Source: a bacterium
GTDB taxonomy: Bacteria > Bacillota > Negativicutes > Acidaminococcales > Acidaminococcaceae
DNA: 21,176 nucleotides
Direction: 5' to 3'
Assembly (NCBI GenBank): GCA_004562175.1
Contig: SFRS01000009.1
Location: forward strand, 1-21,176
Under the pieces are notes generated by a model. It did not search any database, was not told where the DNA came from, and saw nothing but the letters and a program-made list of their open reading frames with translations. Positions 1-7,652 of this stretch are shown in pieces; positions within the stretch are counted from its first letter, which is position 1; each line of letters begins with the position of its first letter. The position numbers were made by a program, and so were the translations under genes.

Positions 1-179
1 AGTCCGTGCTCCACGGATTTTTCCATGACCTTGAGCATGTCCTGCATCTTGGCCAGTAAATCCTCCTCAGAGCATTCCAGCTCCCGCATATTATAATCAA
101 TTAAAAAATCGTCCAGGGATTGCTGCCAGCGCGTTGCTTCTTCAATCCAGCTGTTCAAGGAAAGCATCTCTTTTTTCAT
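1..179 (-). CDS. sdaAA: L-serine dehydratase, iron-sulfur type, alpha subunit (5' part only)
   Basis: This is the first 59 codons of a minus-strand gene that runs off the left edge. The reading starts at an ATG at 179-177, preceded by a GGAG ribosome binding site that overlaps the stop codon region of sdaAB, so the two are translationally close (10 bases between them). The N-terminal residues, including the stretch around MRELECSEEDLLAKM and the following VMEKSVEHGL, match the start of the catalytic alpha subunit of [4Fe-4S] serine dehydratases, in which this helical region precedes the active domain. With the beta subunit it would deaminate L-serine to pyruvate and ammonia in the cytoplasm. 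The cysteine ligands of the cluster lie in the missing part and cannot be checked. The family call rests on a short stretch plus the adjacent beta-subunit gene. Confidence 0.88.
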   Translation of the reverse strand, partial: MKKEMLSLNSWIEEATRWQQSLDDFLIDYNMRELECSEEDLLAKMQDMLKVMEKSVEHG

Positions 180-189
180 AGTCCACTCC

Positions 190-855
190 TCACAAAACAC
201 TGGCGATAAAACGCACCGACTCAATTTGCTGCAATGCACCGATGAGATTCAAAATCTCCTGGGGCACTGCCTCGTCACATTCGATAACCATGGAAGCCAT
301 GCCACCCTTGTCACTGCGGAAAAGGCGCATGGTGGCAATATTCACACCTGCGTTAGCCAAGGTGCTGGTTACAAGCGCAATAACACCGCGAGTATCAATA
401 TGCACCGTCAAAATCGCCGGCAAACGTCCGGTCAGCTCCACAGGGAAGCCATCAATCTCGGTGACCTTCACCTGCCCGCCGCCCACGGAGGAGCCCACGA
501 TTTCACAATAGCTACCGCTGGCACTGGTCAGCTTGAACAGTACCGTATTGGGATGAGCCATATTGCCCAAGTCTATTTTATGGAAGGAATATTCTAAGCC
601 GCTCTCCTCGGCATATCTTGCTGCCTCCGGAATACGCTCATCATCGGGCATCCACCCCATAAGCCCCGCCAAAAGAGCCATGTCCGTGCCATGACCCTGA
701 TAGGTTTCGGCAAAGGAGCCATGCAAATTGATCTCTGCCTTCACCGGCTTGGCTCCCAATATGCTGGCTGCCAAAAGCCCCAAACGCACCGCTCCCGCCG
801 TGTGGGAGCTGGAGGGACCAATCATCACCGGACCGATAATATCAATCAGATTCAT
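190..855 (-). CDS. sdaAB: L-serine dehydratase, iron-sulfur type, beta subunit
   Basis: A 221-residue protein, the usual length for the separate beta subunit of bacterial iron-sulfur serine dehydratases. The N-terminus carries the family signature IGPSSSHTAGAVRLG (residues 12-26). The C-terminal part, from about residue 148, is an ACT domain (LTVHIDTRGVIALVTSTL and onward), typical of this subunit and generally a small-molecule regulatory fold. It should pair with the alpha subunit encoded directly downstream to convert serine to pyruvate and ammonia. An AGGAGGG ribosome binding site lies 6 bases upstream of the ATG, between the hutP-like stop and this start. The gene order symporter, HutP-like regulator, sdaAB, sdaAA on one strand with gaps of at most 12 bases argues for one transcript. 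Confidence 0.95.
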   Translation of the reverse strand: MNLIDIIGPVMIGPSSSHTAGAVRLGLLAASILGAKPVKAEINLHGSFAETYQGHGTDMALLAGLMGWMPDDERIPEAARYAEESGLEYSFHKIDLGNMAHPNTVLFKLTSASGSYCEIVGSSVGGGQVKVTEIDGFPVELTGRLPAILTVHIDTRGVIALVTSTLANAGVNIATMRLFRSDKGGMASMVIECDEAVPQEILNLIGALQQIESVRFIASVL

Positions 856-866
856 GTTACGCCCTC

Positions 867-1310
867 CTATTCATCACTGGCCAAGCTACGATGAGCCAGG
901 CCCACGCACATTTCATTCAAATTCAGCACCCCCACACCCATGTAAATGGCCACACAAAGATGCTCACCACAGCGGGCAATGCCGATTTTGCCACCCACAT
1001 TGAAGCCCACGGCCTTGGCTTTCACCTGCTCAAGTGCTTCATGAGCAGCACCAGCCACAGCACCGGCCCCCACATGGGTTTCAGTGACCAAGCCCTGGCG
1101 TTGAGCAGCCACCACGGCCCGTTCAATAATTTTGACAATGGAGGGAATGAATTCCCCACCAAAGTCCACCGCAGTGGACTTGATACCCTGCTTTGCCAAG
1201 CGCTCCTTGACCCGCATTTCCTCAGCACGATTGGCTGTAAGAGCGATATGCAAGGCGGCGCGACCAATTTCAATGCTGCTATAGGTAGCCTTATTGGTTT
1301 CTTGAGACAT
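867..1310 (-). CDS. HutP-family RNA-binding regulator
   Basis: A 147-residue protein resembling HutP, the RNA-binding antiterminator that in Bacillus subtilis responds to L-histidine and Mg2+ on the hut operon leader. Similarity seen by eye: the IGRAALHIALTANRAEE start, the middle QGLV...HEALEQV segment, and the C-terminal CVAIYMGVGV...VGLAH segment, which lines up with the end of B. subtilis HutP. In my alignment the three metal-ligating histidines of the Bacillus protein (73, 77, 138) are not conserved: glycines and a leucine occupy those columns. It sits inside a serine degradation operon rather than a histidine one, so a different ligand is likely (inference). The start is an ATG after a GAGGAAGAGG stretch at the end of the symporter gene, 2 bases past that gene's stop. 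The alternative that it merely shares the fold and does not bind RNA cannot be excluded. Confidence 0.8.
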   Translation of the reverse strand: MSQETNKATYSSIEIGRAALHIALTANRAEEMRVKERLAKQGIKSTAVDFGGEFIPSIVKIIERAVVAAQRQGLVTETHVGAGAVAGAAHEALEQVKAKAVGFNVGGKIGIARCGEHLCVAIYMGVGVLNLNEMCVGLAHRSLASDE

Positions 1311-1312
1311 TA

Positions 1313-2752
1313 CTATTCCTCTTCCTCAACCATAACAACCTCTTTGATCTTTTCTTTATCAAGGACAGATACCAAGAGGAAGGTTGCGATACAAATAGGC
1401 CATTCAAAATAAATAACCTCGTTAGCGAACACAGGCTTCAGGCCTTGGATGGGGCTGCCGGGCATATACCACAGCACCATACCAATAATACCCACCAAAG
1501 TCGTCCAGAAAGCGGAGCTGCGACGGCAAACACTGGGAGCCCAAATAGTAAAGAAGAACACGCAGGTCAAAGCGGTGGTCATGGACAGACCGGCAATCAT
1601 GGTTCTTACAATACCAGCTGCGTTGAAGGCAAACCACAGGGTTACGAGGCCAACAGCCACAACGGCCATACGGCTGATAACAACGGCTTTGCCATCGGCT
1701 ACGCCGGGGTTAATGAAGCGTTTATAAATATCTTGGGTGAACAAAGTTGCAGTACCCATCAAAATAGCGCAGGCAGTGGAAACGTCCGCAGCCCACATTG
1801 CGGCCAAGGTCACGCCACCGGCCAAGGGATCCAAGCTCATGATAACCTTGGGCATGGCCAAGGCGGCTTGACTCATGGGCATTTCCGGGAACATTACCTT
1901 AGCAACTACACCAACGATAGCGCAAATAAAGCCAACAGGGAAAATCATCAGGCCTGCCAGCAGATAACCATTACGAGCCGCCTTGGCATTTTCGGCGGCG
2001 CAGGCAAACTGTACAGGACCTTGAGCAGTAATGGTTTGGGTAATCATAACGATGATGTTACCAATGATAACGGCCAAGGGCAGACCAGCGATGGGAGAAG
2101 CCATAATCTCTGCGTTAGGCAGCTTGGCCACCATGGCGTCCCAACCACCTACGTTGGCTACGGATTGACTTGCGGAGTAAACAATACCCACATAAATCAA
2201 GGTTACGCTGACAATATTAGACAGGCCGGAGGACCAGAGGCCACCAATCAGGGTGATACCAATGAAGACCACTGCGCTCATGATCATACCTGTTTTAAAG
2301 GTAAAGATGTTGGGCAGCAGGGAGGACAAAATCGCACCGCCTGCCATATATTGCAGGGAGGTGATTACGCCCATGATGATAATCAAACCGATGGCGCCAA
2401 TTAGACGACCCTTAGTATCATAGTAGTTTTCAAAAAACTCAGGGATAGTAGAAACCTTCATGGAGCGCAGCTTGCCGGCGGCAACCAGGCCCATGACGAT
2501 GGCACCGATGGACCAAGCACCATTATACCAACCGGCGGATAAGCCCACGCCGAAGGCTCTTTGGGCCACACCCACAGTGGAGGCTGCGCCAACAGCCAAG
2601 CCCGTTACGTTGACCGCTACTAAAAGGGTGGTCAGCTTACGACTTGCCAAAAGAAACGCTGTGGAGCCGGCGTCAGCCCTCTTTTTGACCCAAAAGCTGA
2701 TACCAAACAACAGAGCGATGTAGGCACACACGATGAACAACTGAATAGACAT
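1313..2752 (-). CDS. Sodium:solute symporter family protein, probably for serine or a related substrate
   Basis: A 479-residue integral membrane protein of the sodium:solute symporter (SSS) family, with about 12-13 hydrophobic segments filling residues 3-465 and a short acidic cytoplasmic tail (KEVVMVEEEE). Family-like features are the N-terminal FLLASRKLTTLLVAVN segment, the STVGVAQRAFGVGLSAGWY glycine-rich stretch near residues 58-76, and the WAADVSTACAILMGTATL stretch in the second half. SSS proteins couple Na+ entry to uptake of sugars, amino acids or organic anions. Substrate cannot be read from sequence. Being the first gene of an operon with serine dehydratase makes serine import the simplest guess. 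The ATG follows a GGAAAGG ribosome binding site. The leader is about 94 bases and starts at an extended -10 promoter near 2853-2861. Confidence 0.88.
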   Translation of the reverse strand: MSIQLFIVCAYIALLFGISFWVKKRADAGSTAFLLASRKLTTLLVAVNVTGLAVGAASTVGVAQRAFGVGLSAGWYNGAWSIGAIVMGLVAAGKLRSMKVSTIPEFFENYYDTKGRLIGAIGLIIIMGVITSLQYMAGGAILSSLLPNIFTFKTGMIMSAVVFIGITLIGGLWSSGLSNIVSVTLIYVGIVYSASQSVANVGGWDAMVAKLPNAEIMASPIAGLPLAVIIGNIIVMITQTITAQGPVQFACAAENAKAARNGYLLAGLMIFPVGFICAIVGVVAKVMFPEMPMSQAALAMPKVIMSLDPLAGGVTLAAMWAADVSTACAILMGTATLFTQDIYKRFINPGVADGKAVVISRMAVVAVGLVTLWFAFNAAGIVRTMIAGLSMTTALTCVFFFTIWAPSVCRRSSAFWTTLVGIIGMVLWYMPGSPIQGLKPVFANEVIYFEWPICIATFLLVSVLDKEKIKEVVMVEEEE

Positions 2753-2852
2753 AAAAATACACTACCTTTCCTTCAATGCTACAATGCACGCACGATATGC
2801 CCTCACACAGAGAGCCCTTACTACCATTCTACACGGCAATAAATTACCTTTT

Positions 2853-2861
2853 ATTATATCA
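2853..2861 (-). promoter_or_regulatory. Extended -10 promoter of the symporter/serine dehydratase operon
   Basis: On the minus strand the sequence reads TGATATAAT, a perfect -10 (2858-2853) preceded by the TGN extension. The hexamer 17 bases further upstream is only TTTTAT, so the extension probably compensates. Transcription would start near 2846, giving a leader of about 94 nt before the symporter ATG. The leader contains four UAG triplets and a small stem (GCUCUC with GAGGGC, loop UGUGU) at about 2800-2816. Confidence 0.6.
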
Positions 2862-3031
2862 ACTATTGTCACTAAATAAAAGCCTTTCCTGTAAAAAGCT
2901 GAGCATTATTTCACGAAAGCTCTTTGACAAAATTTAACGCAAAAAATTTTCCACCAACGTCCCAAGAAAAAGGATTTTACTCTTTCTTGTCGAACTTTGT
3001 AATGTATGTTATATGTATTGGAGGAATTCTG

Positions 3032-3271
3032 ATGTTTGAATATGCACCTCAGGGAGTCTGTTCCCGCAAAATAAATTTTGATATTGTGGATGGCAAGCTG
3101 CACAATGTCCACTTCACCGGCGGCTGCCCCGGCAATTTAATTGCCATCAGCAAGCTGGTGGAGGGCAAGGATGCTCGCGAAATCGCCGAGCTTTTGGCTG
3201 GCAATCAATGTGGCGCTCGCGGCACCAGCTGCGCCGACCAATTATCCAAGGCTATCAAGTCTTTTCTGTAA
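3032..3271 (+). CDS. Small TSCPD-domain protein (TIGR03905 family)
   Basis: A 79-residue protein carrying the signature that names the family, GTSCADQL (residues 64-71), together with CSRKI near residue 10 and GGCPGN near residue 32. The four cysteines (10, 32, 60, 67) are spaced as in this family and could bind a metal, but that is inference. The TSCPD domain also occurs at the C-terminus of some vitamin B12-dependent ribonucleotide reductases. The stand-alone form has no established role that I know of. The start is the ATG with GGAGG 7 bases upstream. A longer in-frame reading from a TTG at 2924 has no ribosome binding site and would add 36 unrelated residues, so it is rejected. The corA-like gene follows after 52 bases without a terminator, so the two may be cotranscribed. 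Confidence 0.85.
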   Translation: MFEYAPQGVCSRKINFDIVDGKLHNVHFTGGCPGNLIAISKLVEGKDAREIAELLAGNQCGARGTSCADQLSKAIKSFL

Positions 3272-3323
3272 GAGATAAATATCGCCAAACACCTTAGGGA
3301 GTAATAGGAAAGGAGGGTTCACT

Positions 3324-4280
3324 ATGTACAAAATTGTAAAAAGTACGGACAATGGTCTGGATGAAATGGAGCTGGACCACTTGGAAAAGGGCTATTGGCT
3401 GGACATAGTGGCTCCCTCTGAGGATGAGCTGCAGGAGATTGCAGCTGCCACCGGCATTCAAATGGACTTTTTGAGCGCCGCACTGGACGAGGAAGAAAAA
3501 TCCCGTATTGAGGTTGAGGACGACCAGATTCTGATTTTGGTGGACATTCCCTTCTTCCGCAGCAATAAGGATTACGATACCCTGCCCTTGGGCATCATCA
3601 TTACGGAAAACGGCATCACCACCGTCTGCTTAGAGGCCAACGGCGTCACCGCTGACTTCGGCAACCACAACGCCCGCCTCTTCAGCACCTTCAAGAAGAC
3701 CCGTTTCCTCTTCCAAATTCTCTATAAATCTGCCACTTTATATTTGAAATATATCCGCATCATCATCAAACGCACCGATGAGTTGGAAATTCATCTGCGT
3801 CAGTCCATGGAAAACAGCGAGCTTTTTAATCTGCTTGATTTACAAAAATCACTGACCTATTTTTCCACCTCCCTGCGCAGCAATTCCATCGTTATGGAAA
3901 GACTGCTCAGATTACGCAATGCCAACGCCACTGCTTCCCAGCATCTTATCAAGGTGTACGAGGAGGACGAGGATTTGCTAGATGATGTTATCATTGAATA
4001 TAAGCAGGCTGTAGAAATGGTTGAGATGTATAGCCACATTCTCAACAGCATGATGGAGGTTTTCGCCAGCATCATCAGCAACAACCTGAACCTGGTCATG
4101 AAATTCTTGGCTTCTGTGACCATCTTGCTGGCCATCCCCACCCTCATCAGCGGTCTGTGGGGCATGAATGTCCATGTTCCCTTTGCCGACAGCCCCTATG
4201 GCTTCGCCATTGTGGTGTGTCTCGCCTTCGTGGTGGCCATCGGCAGCGCCCTCTTTTTGTGGAAGCGGCGCATGTTCTAA
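3324..4280 (+). CDS. corA: CorA-family divalent metal ion channel/transporter
   Basis: A 318-residue protein of the CorA family. A soluble, largely acidic and helical N-terminal domain (1 to about 255) ends in a long helix. Two membrane helices follow at about 261-279 and 292-312. The diagnostic GMN motif is intact at residues 280-282, directly after the first membrane helix, and is followed by a short loop (VHVPFADSPYG) and a basic cytoplasmic tail (WKRRMF). Pentameric CorA proteins conduct Mg2+, and some relatives pass Co2+, Ni2+ or Zn2+. The sequence does not decide which. The ATG has an AAAGGAGGG ribosome binding site 6 bases upstream. The HerA-like gene follows after 33 bases, and there is no terminator between 3032 and 5870, which suggests one transcript. 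Confidence 0.92.
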   Translation: MYKIVKSTDNGLDEMELDHLEKGYWLDIVAPSEDELQEIAAATGIQMDFLSAALDEEEKSRIEVEDDQILILVDIPFFRSNKDYDTLPLGIIITENGITTVCLEANGVTADFGNHNARLFSTFKKTRFLFQILYKSATLYLKYIRIIIKRTDELEIHLRQSMENSELFNLLDLQKSLTYFSTSLRSNSIVMERLLRLRNANATASQHLIKVYEEDEDLLDDVIIEYKQAVEMVEMYSHILNSMMEVFASIISNNLNLVMKFLASVTILLAIPTLISGLWGMNVHVPFADSPYGFAIVVCLAFVVAIGSALFLWKRRMF

Positions 4281-4313
4281 AAATTTATTACCTATTTTTA
4301 AGGAGGTTACAAT

Positions 4314-5870
4314 ATGTATTTACCCAAGCTGCACAAGGTTTGGCTGTGCCAAAACAGTCAGGGCGGCATTTATCTAACCCCCAAAATGGCTAACCGTCAT
4401 GGCCTCATCGCCGGCGCCACCGGCACCGGCAAAACCGTTACCTTGAAGGTTCTGGCCGAAAGCTTCAGCGAAATGGGCGTGCCCGTTTTCTTGGCCGATA
4501 TCAAGGGTGACGTGTCCGGCATGATTTTGCCCGGTGAGGACAGCGAGGGCTTCCAAAAGCGTATTAAAAACAAGCTAGGTCTGGACATAGATTGGAAATT
4601 CAGTGGCTATCCCGTCCGCTTCTGGGATGTGTATGGCAAAATGGGTCTGCCCGTGCGCACCACTATTTCCGACATGGGTCCGGAGCTTTTGAGCCGCTTA
4701 TTGGAGCTCAACGACACCCAAAGTGGTGTGATGAATATTATCTTCCGGGTGGCTGATGCCCAAGGTCTCCTGCTTTTGGACTTCAAGGATTTGCGCAGCA
4801 TGGTGCAATATGTGGGCGACCATGCCGCTGAAATCAAAATGCAATATGGCAATGTTTCCTCCCAAAGCATCGGTGCCATCCAAAGAGCATTGCTGCGTTT
4901 GGAGGACCAGGGCGGCAATGTTTTCTTCGGCGAGCCTGCCTTGGATATCAAGGACTGGTTTGCCACCGACAGTGAGGGTAAGGGCGTTATCAACCTGCTC
5001 CACTGCACCGAGCTCTTCCAAAACCCCCTGCTTTATTCCACATTCCTGCTGTGGATGCTCTCTGAGCTGTACGAAATGATGCCGGAGGCAGGGGATTTGA
5101 ACAAGCCCAAGATGGTTTTCTTCTTTGATGAAGCTCATTTGATTTTCAAGGACGCACCCCGCTCCCTGCTGGACAAGGTGGAGCAAATTGTGCGCCTCAT
5201 CCGTTCCAAGGGCATTGGCATTTACTTCATCACCCAACAGCCTGCGGATATTCCTGACAGCGTGCTGGCCCAGCTGGGCAATAAGCTGCAGCATGCACTG
5301 CGTGCCTATACTCCCAAGGAGCGCAAGGGGCTCAAGGCGGCGGCGCAAGCCTTCCGTCCCAATCCGGATTTGAATGCGGAGGCAGCCCTGGGCGAGCTGG
5401 GTACCGGCGAAGTGCTGGTTTCCCTGCTGGATGAAGAGGGTGTGCCCACCATGGTACAGCGTGCCTACGTGATGCCGCCCCGCAGCTATCTTGGCACCTG
5501 CTCCGACGAAGTGCGCCGCCAAGCCATCCAAGAAACACCCCTGCATACCAAATATGCTAAGGCCATCGACAGGGAATCTGCTTACGAGATTTTGCAAAAG
5601 CGGGCCCAAGAAGCAGCTAAAGCTGAAGCGGAGCCTGAGTACGAGGAAGAGGAAGCTCAAGGCAGCCTGCGCGATGAAATTCGTCGCAATACGCCCAAAG
5701 CGACCACTCGCAGCACCTCCACCCGCAGCACCTCCACTCGTAGCACTCGCACCACCAAAGAGCCGCCCAGCGTCATCGAAAAGGTAGCCACCAGCGCTTT
5801 GCAAACCTTCGGTCGCACCATTGCCAGCTCCTTAGCCAGAGGCATTTTAGGCAGCCTTTTAAAGAAATAA
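4314..5870 (+). CDS. HerA-like P-loop ATPase (DUF853 family, E. coli YjgR-like)
   Basis: A 518-residue ATPase of the HerA/FtsK superfamily, close in length to the roughly 500 residues of YjgR. The opening [20 protein letters not shown] is typical of DUF853. Walker A is GATGTGKT at residues 34-41. Walker B is MVFFFDEAH at 267-275, with Asp272 and Glu273. [21 protein letters not shown] segment (305-324) is the sensor/arginine-finger region of this group. From about 430 onward an acidic, then Arg/Ser/Thr-rich stretch ([16 protein letters not shown], 466-481) looks disordered. The last 35 residues form a possible amphipathic helix. DUF853 proteins are thought to be DNA translocase-like ATPases, but their cellular role is not settled. 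The start follows AAGGAGG by 7 bases. A strong terminator begins 10 bases after the stop. Confidence 0.9.
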   Translation: MYLPKLHKVWLCQNSQGGIYLTPKMANRHGLIAGATGTGKTVTLKVLAESFSEMGVPVFLADIKGDVSGMILPGEDSEGFQKRIKNKLGLDIDWKFSGYPVRFWDVYGKMGLPVRTTISDMGPELLSRLLELNDTQSGVMNIIFRVADAQGLLLLDFKDLRSMVQYVGDHAAEIKMQYGNVSSQSIGAIQRALLRLEDQGGNVFFGEPALDIKDWFATDSEGKGVINLLHCTELFQNPLLYSTFLLWMLSELYEMMPEAGDLNKPKMVFFFDEAHLIFKDAPRSLLDKVEQIVRLIRSKGIGIYFITQQPADIPDSVLAQLGNKLQHALRAYTPKERKGLKAAAQAFRPNPDLNAEAALGELGTGEVLVSLLDEEGVPTMVQRAYVMPPRSYLGTCSDEVRRQAIQETPLHTKYAKAIDRESAYEILQKRAQEAAKAEAEPEYEEEEAQGSLRDEIRRNTPKATTRSTSTRSTSTRSTRTTKEPPSVIEKVATSALQTFGRTIASSLARGILGSLLKK

Positions 5871-5879
5871 GTCTTTTCC

Positions 5880-5912
5880 AAGAACGTCAGCCCAGTGCTG
5901 GCGTTCTTTTTT
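5880..5912 (+). terminator. Rho-independent terminator after the HerA-like gene
   Basis: A 12-bp stem, AAGAACGTCAGC (5880-5891) with GCTGGCGTTCTT (5897-5908), contains one G-U pair and a 5-base CCAGT loop, and is followed by a T run. It closes the TSCPD-corA-HerA unit. Confidence 0.92.
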
Positions 5913-5945
5913 CTAAAAAAAACTTAAATTTTTTCACATTAGTAC

Positions 5946-5974
5946 TTTACAAATTTAACGCGCTAAAGTATAAT
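5946..5974 (+). promoter_or_regulatory. Sigma-A-type promoter of the ABC binding-protein gene
   Basis: TTTACA at 5946-5951 and TATAAT at 5969-5974 with a 17-base spacer. Transcription would start near 5981, giving a leader of about 55 nt for the lipoprotein gene. Confidence 0.85.
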
Positions 5975-6035
5975 GTGAATGTACTCATTAGCAATGCTTG
6001 TTCCAAGCAGAAATTTTAATGAAGAGGTGTGAATA

Positions 6036-6812
6036 ATGAAAAAGCTATTAGTATTACTCATGGGTCTCATGATGATGATTATGATGGTTGCCGGTTGCGG
6101 CAGCAGCGGCCCCAAGAAAATCGTTATCGGTCTGGACGACAACTTTGCTCCCATGGGCTTCCGTAACGAGAAAAACGAAATCGTTGGTATGGACATTGAT
6201 TTGGCTCGCGAAGCCTGCAAACGTCTGAACATGGAAGTTGAATTCAAGCCCATCGATTGGGGTGCCAAGGAAGCTGAACTGAAATCCAAACGCATTGACG
6301 CTATTTGGAACTGCTTCACCATCAACCCCGAGCGCGAAAAGGTTTATGGCCTGTCCAAGCCCTACCTGATCAACTCCCAATTGGTTGTTGTTCCCAAAGG
6401 CTCCCCCATTAAGAAGATTGCTGATTTGAAGGGCAAGAGAGTTGCTGTACAGGACGATTCCACTGGCTCTTACCTGATGGAGCTGCCGAAAAACAAGGCA
6501 TTGAAGGACTCCTTGGCTGATTATCGTAAATATCCTGACTTTGCAGCTATTTATCTGGAGCTGGACAACAAGCGTGTAGATGCTGCCATTGTTGACGCCG
6601 TATTAGCTCGTGGCTACTATGACAAGAAGAAACCCGGTCAATACACCATTTTGGAAGAAAACATGGGTGAAGAGGTTGTTGGTATTGCCTTCCGCAAGGA
6701 CGACAAAGAATTCCTGCAACGCATTGACAAGGTTATGGACGAAATGAAAAAGGATGGCACCTGCAAAAAGATTTCCGAAAAATGGATGGGCGCTGACATT
6801 ATTAAATACTAA
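6036..6812 (+). CDS. Polar amino-acid ABC transporter, substrate-binding lipoprotein
   Basis: A 258-residue periplasmic-binding-type protein (SBP family 3, type II fold). The signal peptide is methionine- and leucine-rich and ends in the lipobox VAGC, with Cys21 as the lipidated residue, so it is tethered to the outer face of the cytoplasmic membrane. The mature part begins with IVIGLDDNFAPMGFRNE and contains GMDIDLAREACKRL, the characteristic start of the amino-acid binding lobe. Later come KRIDAIWNCFTINPER and the hinge-side VAVQDDSTGSYLM. Substrate specificity is not readable by eye; polar or charged amino acids and cystine are typical for the family. The gene has its own promoter (5946-5974) and its own terminator (6826-6857), so it can be made in excess over the permease and ATPase that follow from a second promoter. 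Confidence 0.93.
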   Translation: MKKLLVLLMGLMMMIMMVAGCGSSGPKKIVIGLDDNFAPMGFRNEKNEIVGMDIDLAREACKRLNMEVEFKPIDWGAKEAELKSKRIDAIWNCFTINPEREKVYGLSKPYLINSQLVVVPKGSPIKKIADLKGKRVAVQDDSTGSYLMELPKNKALKDSLADYRKYPDFAAIYLELDNKRVDAAIVDAVLARGYYDKKKPGQYTILEENMGEEVVGIAFRKDDKEFLQRIDKVMDEMKKDGTCKKISEKWMGADIIKY

Positions 6813-6825
6813 TTCTGCTGAACTC

Positions 6826-6857
6826 AAGGGCCGAAGCACTTCGGCCCTTACTTTTTT
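6826..6857 (+). terminator. Rho-independent terminator after the binding-protein gene
   Basis: An 11-bp perfect stem, AAGGGCCGAAG (6826-6836) with CTTCGGCCCTT (6839-6849), is followed by A and C and then a run of six T. It separates the binding protein from the permease and ATPase. Confidence 0.93.
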
Positions 6858-6877
6858 CCCTGCCACACCCTTTTTGC

Positions 6878-6906
6878 TTGTCAACGCTTTAGCAAAGTGA
6901 TACAAT
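6878..6906 (+). promoter_or_regulatory. Promoter of the permease-ATPase unit
   Basis: TTGTCA at 6878-6883 and TACAAT at 6901-6906 with a 17-base spacer. It lies immediately downstream of the terminator of the binding-protein gene, so the transporter is transcribed as two units. Confidence 0.8.
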
Positions 6907-6917
6907 AAAGTAAGCTT

Positions 6918-6941
6918 GTGCTGCACGAAAGGCTGCTGCAC
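6918..6941 (+). other. Leader hairpin of the permease-ATPase transcript
   Basis: GTGCTGCA (6918-6925) can pair with TGCTGCAC (6934-6941) through a single U-U mismatch. It is followed by AAATTTTT (6942-6949). It lies between the predicted start site (about 6913) and the permease ribosome binding site, and could be a weak attenuator or simply a 5' stability element. No regulatory partner is visible. Confidence 0.4.
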
Positions 6942-6968
6942 AAATTTTTGATGAAGATGGAGAAGATT

Positions 6969-7613
6969 ATGGATTATGTTCTGAAGATTATCCCCCAAAT
7001 GCTTGATGGCTGCATCGTATCAGCCCAAGTATTTTTTATCACCATTGTGTTGAGCATTCCTCTGGGCGTGCTTTTGAGCCTTGGTCGCGTGTCCAGCATC
7101 AAGCCCCTGCAAAAATGCATCGGCTTCTATGTTTGGGTAATGCGTGGCAGCCCCCTGATGCTGCAAATTTTCTTTGTTTATTTCGTGCTTCCCTCCGTGG
7201 GCATTCGCCTGCCGGACTTCGAATCGGCAGCTGTGGCCTTCGTGCTCAACTATGCGGCATACTTTTGCGAAATCTTCCGCGCCGGCATTCAGGCCATTCC
7301 CAAGGGACAGTATGAAGCCGCCCACACCCTGGGCATGAACTATGTGCAGACCATGCGCCGCATTGTGCTGCCCCAGGTGATTCGCATCATCCTGCCGCCC
7401 ATCAGCAACGAAACCATTACCCTGGTCAAGGACACCTCTCTGGTTTACGTTTTGGCTATGAATGATTTGATGCGTACTGCACGTAATCTGGTACAGCGCG
7501 ACTTCAATATTACCCCCTTTATCGTAGCAGGCTGCTTCTATCTCTTTGCTACCTTGATTCTGACCCTGATTTTTGAACGTTTGGAAAAGCATTTCTCCAA
7601 ATATGATCAGTAA
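6969..7613 (+). CDS. Polar amino-acid ABC transporter, permease subunit
   Basis: A 214-residue permease of the His/Glu/Gln family. About five hydrophobic helices are visible. The cytoplasmic EAA loop that docks the ATPase is present as EIFRAGIQAIPKGQYEAAHTLG, followed by MNYVQTMRRIVLPQVIRIILPP. The opening MLDGCIVSAQVFFITIVLSIPLG and the VMRGSPLMLQIFFVYFVLP segment are typical. I chose the ATG at 6969 because GGAGA lies 6 bases upstream. An open frame reaches back to 6918, but that start would have no ribosome binding site and would fall on the leader hairpin. The ATPase gene follows after 39 bases. This family works as a homodimer or a heterodimer; only one permease is encoded here, so a homodimer is expected. 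Confidence 0.92.
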   Translation: MDYVLKIIPQMLDGCIVSAQVFFITIVLSIPLGVLLSLGRVSSIKPLQKCIGFYVWVMRGSPLMLQIFFVYFVLPSVGIRLPDFESAAVAFVLNYAAYFCEIFRAGIQAIPKGQYEAAHTLGMNYVQTMRRIVLPQVIRIILPPISNETITLVKDTSLVYVLAMNDLMRTARNLVQRDFNITPFIVAGCFYLFATLILTLIFERLEKHFSKYDQ

Positions 7614-7652
7614 GAGCCAAGCAAGTCTAGCCGCTGCAGGAGGAAAAATATT

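Noticed and set aside
1445..2404. A 319-codon plus-strand open frame
   Set aside because: It is antisense to the symporter gene, low-complexity (Gly/His/Asn-rich), has no ribosome binding site and resembles no protein. It follows from codon bias on the other strand.
2918..2960. TTGACA at 2924-2929 as a promoter of the TSCPD-corA unit
   Set aside because: No acceptable -10 is found 16-18 bases downstream (TTTTCC is there). No convincing promoter was found for this unit.
2924..3031. N-terminal extension of the TSCPD protein from a TTG
   Set aside because: There is no ribosome binding site at the TTG, while the ATG at 3032 has GGAGG at 7 bases. The extra residues do not fit the family.
4698..5804. 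A 368-codon minus-strand open frame
   Set aside because: It lies antisense to the HerA-like ATPase, whose motifs and ribosome binding site are clear.
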